From the NCBI RefSeq assembly GCF_001695855.1, contig NZ_MBSS01000005.1, positions 1 to 64,000 on the forward strand: a DNA stretch of 64,000 bases, read 5' to 3'. Made by a program: the position numbers and the translations under genes. The notes under the pieces were generated by a model that saw only the letters and a program-made list of their open reading frames with translations, had not been told where the DNA came from and made no database searches. This document shows positions 60,753 to 64,000 of this stretch, in pieces; positions within the stretch are counted from its first letter, which is position 1, and the number at the start of each line of letters is the position of its first letter. This DNA is from Ensifer sp. LC163 (GTDB taxonomy: Bacteria; Pseudomonadota; Alphaproteobacteria; Rhizobiales; Rhizobiaceae).

Positions 60753-61823
60753 ATGAAGGGCAGTCTCGCCACATCTGGTCTGCTGCACGCTCTGGTCCTG
60801 ACCTGGGCGCTGGTTTCGCTCGGCAGTCCGGCTGACTTCGAGGTCGCTGACGTCGAAGCCTTGCCTGTCGATATCGTGCCGATCACGGAAATGACGCAGA
60901 TCCAGCAGGGCGACAAGAAGGCGCCAGCCAAGGAGAAGGCGTCGCCTGTTCCCACCAAGAAGCCGACCCCCGTCGAGAATGCCGAAAACATCGGCGACAA
61001 CGACATCGACCTGAAGACGCCGCCGACGCCGAACGTCAAGCCGACGAAGAACGAATCTGCGGCCGCCCCGGAAAAGACCGAGAAGACACAGCCAACGCCG
61101 GATCCGGTCAAGGAAGAGATCAAGAAGGTCGAAGAGACCAAGCCGGCTTCGGAGCCGGCGACCGAAGTTGCAGCACTGCCGGAGCCCAAGCAGGAAGTGA
61201 AGCCGGAAACCAAGCCCGAGCCTGCGCCAGCCGAAGAAAAGCCGGCTGAAAACCCGGAAGCCGAGGCGCTGCCGGAGAAGGTTCCGACTCCGGCGGCGAA
61301 GCCCAAGGTTGAAAAGCCGGCTCAGACGGCAAAGACGCCTGAGCGCAAGAAGGAAGACACCCCGAAGGAGCAGAAGAAGGCGTCCTCCGCCAAGGAGAGC
61401 GACTTCAATGCCGACGAGATCGCGGCCCTGCTCAACAAGCAGGAATCGTCCGGCGGCGGTGCCAAGCGCTCCACAGAGCAGGCAGCTCTGGGCGGCAAGA
61501 AGACGACGGGCGGCAACACGCTCTCGCAGAGCGAAATGGATGCGTTGCGCGGAATGATCCAAGGCAACTGGTCGATCATTCCCGGCATGGCCGATGCTGC
61601 CGATGTCCGCATCAAGGTCAGTTTCCGCCTCAACCCCGATGGCAGCCTGGCTGGCGATCCGGAGGTCGAGGCGACCGGCGGCTCGGAAGCAGCTCGCCGC
61701 GCGCTCGCCAGCGGTGCCAAACGCGCCGTGCTGAAGACCGCGCCCTTCACCGGGCTGCCGGCTGACAAATACGATTCGTGGAGCGAGGTCGTGGTCAACT
61801 TCGACCCGAGCTCGATGCTCTGA
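60753..61823 (+). CDS. tolA: Cell envelope integrity protein TolA
   Basis: A 356-residue TolA/TonB-like protein: one N-terminal helix (LLHALVLTWALVSLGSP), a long Lys/Pro/Glu-rich periplasmic arm (about 50-235, KPTPVENAENI to TPKEQKKASS), and a C-terminal TolA domain with GNWSIIPGMADAADVRIKVSFRLNPDGSLAG. It links TolQR to TolB and Pal. ATG 60753 was preferred to TTG 60747. Confidence 0.93.
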   Translation: MKGSLATSGLLHALVLTWALVSLGSPADFEVADVEALPVDIVPITEMTQIQQGDKKAPAKEKASPVPTKKPTPVENAENIGDNDIDLKTPPTPNVKPTKNESAAAPEKTEKTQPTPDPVKEEIKKVEETKPASEPATEVAALPEPKQEVKPETKPEPAPAEEKPAENPEAEALPEKVPTPAAKPKVEKPAQTAKTPERKKEDTPKEQKKASSAKESDFNADEIAALLNKQESSGGGAKRSTEQAALGGKKTTGGNTLSQSEMDALRGMIQGNWSIIPGMADAADVRIKVSFRLNPDGSLAGDPEVEATGGSEAARRALASGAKRAVLKTAPFTGLPADKYDSWSEVVVNFDPSSML

Positions 61824-61853
61824 AGATAGTGAGAGGCTGAAAGGCTTTATAGA

Positions 61854-63158
61854 ATGCTGAGACGCACTTTTTTCCGCCTAATGGTCGTGATCCTTGCTGG
61901 CTGTGGGCTGGTTGCCTCGCCTGCAAACGCATTGGTCGAGCTCAACATCAACAAGGGCAATGTCGAGCCGTTGCCGATTGCCGTCACCGACTTCCTGCAG
62001 GGTGAACTCGGCAAGAAGATCTCCGACGTGGTCGCGGCCGACCTCAAGCGCTCGGGGCTGTTTGCGCCGATCGATCGCGGCGCCTTCATCGAAAAGATCA
62101 GCAACCCCGACGCCGCTCCGCGGTTCGAGGACTGGAAGGTCATCAACGCCCAGGCGCTCGTCACCGGTCGCGTGACGCAGGAGGCTGACGGCCGATTGAA
62201 GGCGGAGTTCCGGCTTTGGGACACGTTTGCGGGCACGCAGATGACCGGCCAGCAGTTCTTCACCCAGCCTGAAAACTGGCGCCGTGTCGCGCATATCATC
62301 GCCGATGCGATCTATGAGCGGATCACCGGCGAAAAGGGTTATTTCGATACACGTGTCGTCTATGTCGCCGAAAGCGGCCCGAAGACCGCCCGCAAGCGCC
62401 AGCTTGCGATCATGGACCAGGATGGCGCAAATCCCCGCGCGCTCACCAACTCCAACGACCTCGTTCTGACGCCGCGCTTCTCGCCGAACCGTCAGGAAGT
62501 CACTTACATGTCGTTCGAAAACAACCAGCCGCGCGTCTACCTGCTGCAGCTGGAAACCGGGCAGCGCGAGGTGGTCGGCAATTTCCCGGGCATGACCTTC
62601 TCGCCGCGTTTCTCGCCGGACGGCCAGCGCGTGATCATGAGCCTGCAGCAGGAGGGCAACGCCAACATCTACACGATGGACCTGCGCTCACGCACGACAA
62701 CGCGCCTCACCAGCACGGCGGCGATCGATACGGCGCCTTCCTATTCGCCGGACGGTAGCCAGATCGCCTTCGAAAGCGACCGCGGCGGCCGCCAGCAGAT
62801 CTACGTTATGGGTGCCGACGGCTCCGGCCAGCGCCGCATTTCCTTCGGCGACGGCTCCTATTCGACGCCGGTCTGGTCTCCGCGTGGCGACCTGATCGCC
62901 TTCACCAAGCAATCCGGCGGCAAGTTTTCGATCGGCGTGATGAAGACCGACGGTTCGGGCGAACGCATCCTGACCACGGGCTTCCACAACGAAGGCCCGA
63001 CCTGGGCGCCGAACGGCCGCGTGCTGATGTTCTTCCGCCAGAACGCCGGTGCCGGCGGACCGCAACTCTACTCGATCGACCTCACCGGCTACAACGAGCA
63101 GGCCGTCCCGACGCAGGGCTTTGCCTCGGACCCGGCCTGGTCTCCGCGGCTTGAATAG
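61854..63158 (+). CDS. tolB: Tol-Pal system beta-propeller protein TolB
   Basis: A periplasmic protein of 434 residues: signal peptide ending near SPANA, an N-terminal domain with [20 protein letters not shown], and a six-bladed propeller whose repeats read [56 protein letters not shown] and [16 protein letters not shown]. It binds Pal and TolA at the outer membrane. Confidence 0.97.
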   Translation: MLRRTFFRLMVVILAGCGLVASPANALVELNINKGNVEPLPIAVTDFLQGELGKKISDVVAADLKRSGLFAPIDRGAFIEKISNPDAAPRFEDWKVINAQALVTGRVTQEADGRLKAEFRLWDTFAGTQMTGQQFFTQPENWRRVAHIIADAIYERITGEKGYFDTRVVYVAESGPKTARKRQLAIMDQDGANPRALTNSNDLVLTPRFSPNRQEVTYMSFENNQPRVYLLQLETGQREVVGNFPGMTFSPRFSPDGQRVIMSLQQEGNANIYTMDLRSRTTTRLTSTAAIDTAPSYSPDGSQIAFESDRGGRQQIYVMGADGSGQRRISFGDGSYSTPVWSPRGDLIAFTKQSGGKFSIGVMKTDGSGERILTTGFHNEGPTWAPNGRVLMFFRQNAGAGGPQLYSIDLTGYNEQAVPTQGFASDPAWSPRLE

Positions 63159-63253
63159 CAGGCTCGCCTTTGCGGCGGGGATTGTGGCAGTGACGCCGCT
63201 TTCTCGCCGCAAAGTGCTGGTCTAGCAGGCGCCGCGCTTAAATTATCGATTTG

Positions 63254-63261
63254 TTAACCAT
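63254..63261 (+). promoter_or_regulatory. TTAACCAT motif before pal
   Basis: Exact 8-mer 80 nt above the pal ATG; a second TTAACC follows at 63279. Same motif as before tolQ. Confidence 0.4.
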
Positions 63262-63340
63262 AACTGTTGAAAAGCGATTAACCGCTTCCGGTTACAGTCT
63301 GGCAACCGTGAATTCAGACACTTCTCAAGGAGACCGGCGC

Positions 63341-63874
63341 ATGAGCCGAATTGACACCCCGGCCGCAGGCCGCATGCAGACCATCGCTCGCAACCCGGTC
63401 ATGATCGCACTTGTCATGACCCTTGCCATCGCTGGCTGCGCCTCGAAGAAGAACCTTCCGAACAACGCCAACGAGCTCGGTCTCGGCGGCGCTGGTTCCG
63501 CAACGCCGGGTTCGCAGCAGGACTTCACCGTCAATGTCGGCGACCGCATCTTCTTCGACACGGACTCGACCTCGATCCGCGCCGATGCCCAGCAGACGCT
63601 CGACCGCCAGGCTCAGTGGCTTGCCAAGTACCCGAACTACGCCGTCACCGTCGAAGGTCATGCCGACGAACGCGGCACCCGCGAATACAACCTGGCACTC
63701 GGCGCTCGCCGCGCTGCTTCCACCAAGGACTATCTGATCTCGCGCGGCGTTCCTGCCAACCGCCTGAAGACGATCTCCTACGGCAAGGAAAAGCCGGTCG
63801 CCGTTTGCGACGACATCTCGTGCTGGTCGCAGAACCGCCGCGCCGTAACCGTCCTCGGTGGCGCCGGCATGTGA
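63341..63874 (+). CDS. pal: Peptidoglycan-associated lipoprotein Pal
   Basis: A 177-residue lipoprotein: lipobox LAIAGC (Cys33), a flexible Gly-rich linker, then an OmpA-type domain with VNVGDRIFFDTDSTSIRADA, VEGHADERGTREYNLALGARRA and ISYGKEKPVA. It anchors the outer membrane to peptidoglycan and is the last gene of the cluster, with a 182-nt upstream region of its own. A strong terminator follows. Confidence 0.97.
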   Translation: MSRIDTPAAGRMQTIARNPVMIALVMTLAIAGCASKKNLPNNANELGLGGAGSATPGSQQDFTVNVGDRIFFDTDSTSIRADAQQTLDRQAQWLAKYPNYAVTVEGHADERGTREYNLALGARRAASTKDYLISRGVPANRLKTISYGKEKPVAVCDDISCWSQNRRAVTVLGGAGM

Positions 63875-63900
63875 TCTTCCGATCACGCATCGCTAAATTA

Positions 63901-63933
63901 AAAGGGCGGCCTTGTGCCGCCCTTTGCTTTTTT
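63901..63933 (+). terminator. Terminator of pal
   Basis: Perfect 10-bp stem AAAGGGCGGC/GCCGCCCTTT, 5-nt loop, then GC and six T. Confidence 0.9.
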
Positions 63934-64000
63934 ACCACACTTTGGCCGAACTCCGTTGCTTTTTCAGGGTAATTGGAAAACTGTGCGGCAATCATCCAGA

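Noticed and set aside
1-64000. CRISPR arrays, tRNA genes, insertion sequences, prophage genes
   Set aside because: I looked for direct repeats with spacers, cloverleaf ends, transposase-like frames and phage motifs and saw none; the repeats present are dispersed palindromes.

Overview
The window is ordinary chromosomal DNA of a GC-rich alphaproteobacterium in the Rhizobiaceae, most likely Sinorhizobium/Ensifer. Supporting signs are alphaproteobacteria-specific housekeeping genes (gapR, an RcdA-type DUF1465 gene, DUF1192, DUF4164-zapA followed by a 6S RNA candidate), a sulfolipid sqdBDC operon, zinc-free L31 and L36, several families of rhizobial intergenic palindromic repeats, and a gene order (tkt-gap-pgk-fbaB, ruvCAB-sqd-ybgC-tolQRAB-pal) that agrees with my memory of the S. 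meliloti chromosome. I saw no tRNA, rRNA, IS element, prophage or CRISPR array.

Layout. 0-10 kb: gapR, DUF1244, an N-formylglutamate amidohydrolase-like gene, a DUF1036 gene coupled to pyruvate kinase, an ester-cyclase-like gene beside a decapitated LysR gene, an alpha/beta hydrolase, a transglutaminase-like protein, a TPR protein, L36, purEK and two DUF465 genes. 10-25 kb: an ArsR regulator, a TauE/SafE permease divergent from a ThiE-like gene, a Sel1 protein, an inositol monophosphatase, a MotA/OmpA stator-like pair, an FAD dehydrogenase, an orphan Bug protein, an ABC exporter, L31, the rcdA-like gene with a CtrA-type box, and an MFS/DUF1192 pair. 25-31 kb: a cyclase-TPR protein, a DHA2 pump with divergent TetR, a GrpB remnant and PhzF. 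30.7-38 kb: central carbon metabolism (fbaB, pgk, a glycolipid-binding-like protein, gap, tkt), then DUF4164, zapA and 6S RNA. 38-46 kb: two regulators, 5-formyltetrahydrofolate cyclo-ligase, a YmdB-type phosphoesterase and an RND efflux operon bracketed by inverted copies of one repeat. 46.5-54.5 kb: an MBL protein, a secreted DUF6636-like protein, yebC, a HAD hydrolase, an LLM oxidoreductase, ruvCAB, a Tat-exported phosphoesterase and a decayed relative of it. 54.5-64 kb: a membrane protein, sqdCDB, ybgC and tolQRAB-pal.

How the parts fit. The envelope and division functions (zapA, RcdA-like, tol-pal) share possible CtrA control: a TTAA-N7-TTAA box precedes rcdA, and TTAACCAT motifs precede tolQ and pal. 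Two glycolytic genes (pyk, pgk) are each translationally coupled by a TGATG overlap to a gene of unknown role. A two-module palindromic repeat occurs six times; it sits in 5' leaders and, at two loci, supplies the last codons and stop of a gene. I found no strong case for a wholly new system. The best leads are the stator-like pair, the repeat family and its effect on gene ends and leaders, and the regulatory motifs.
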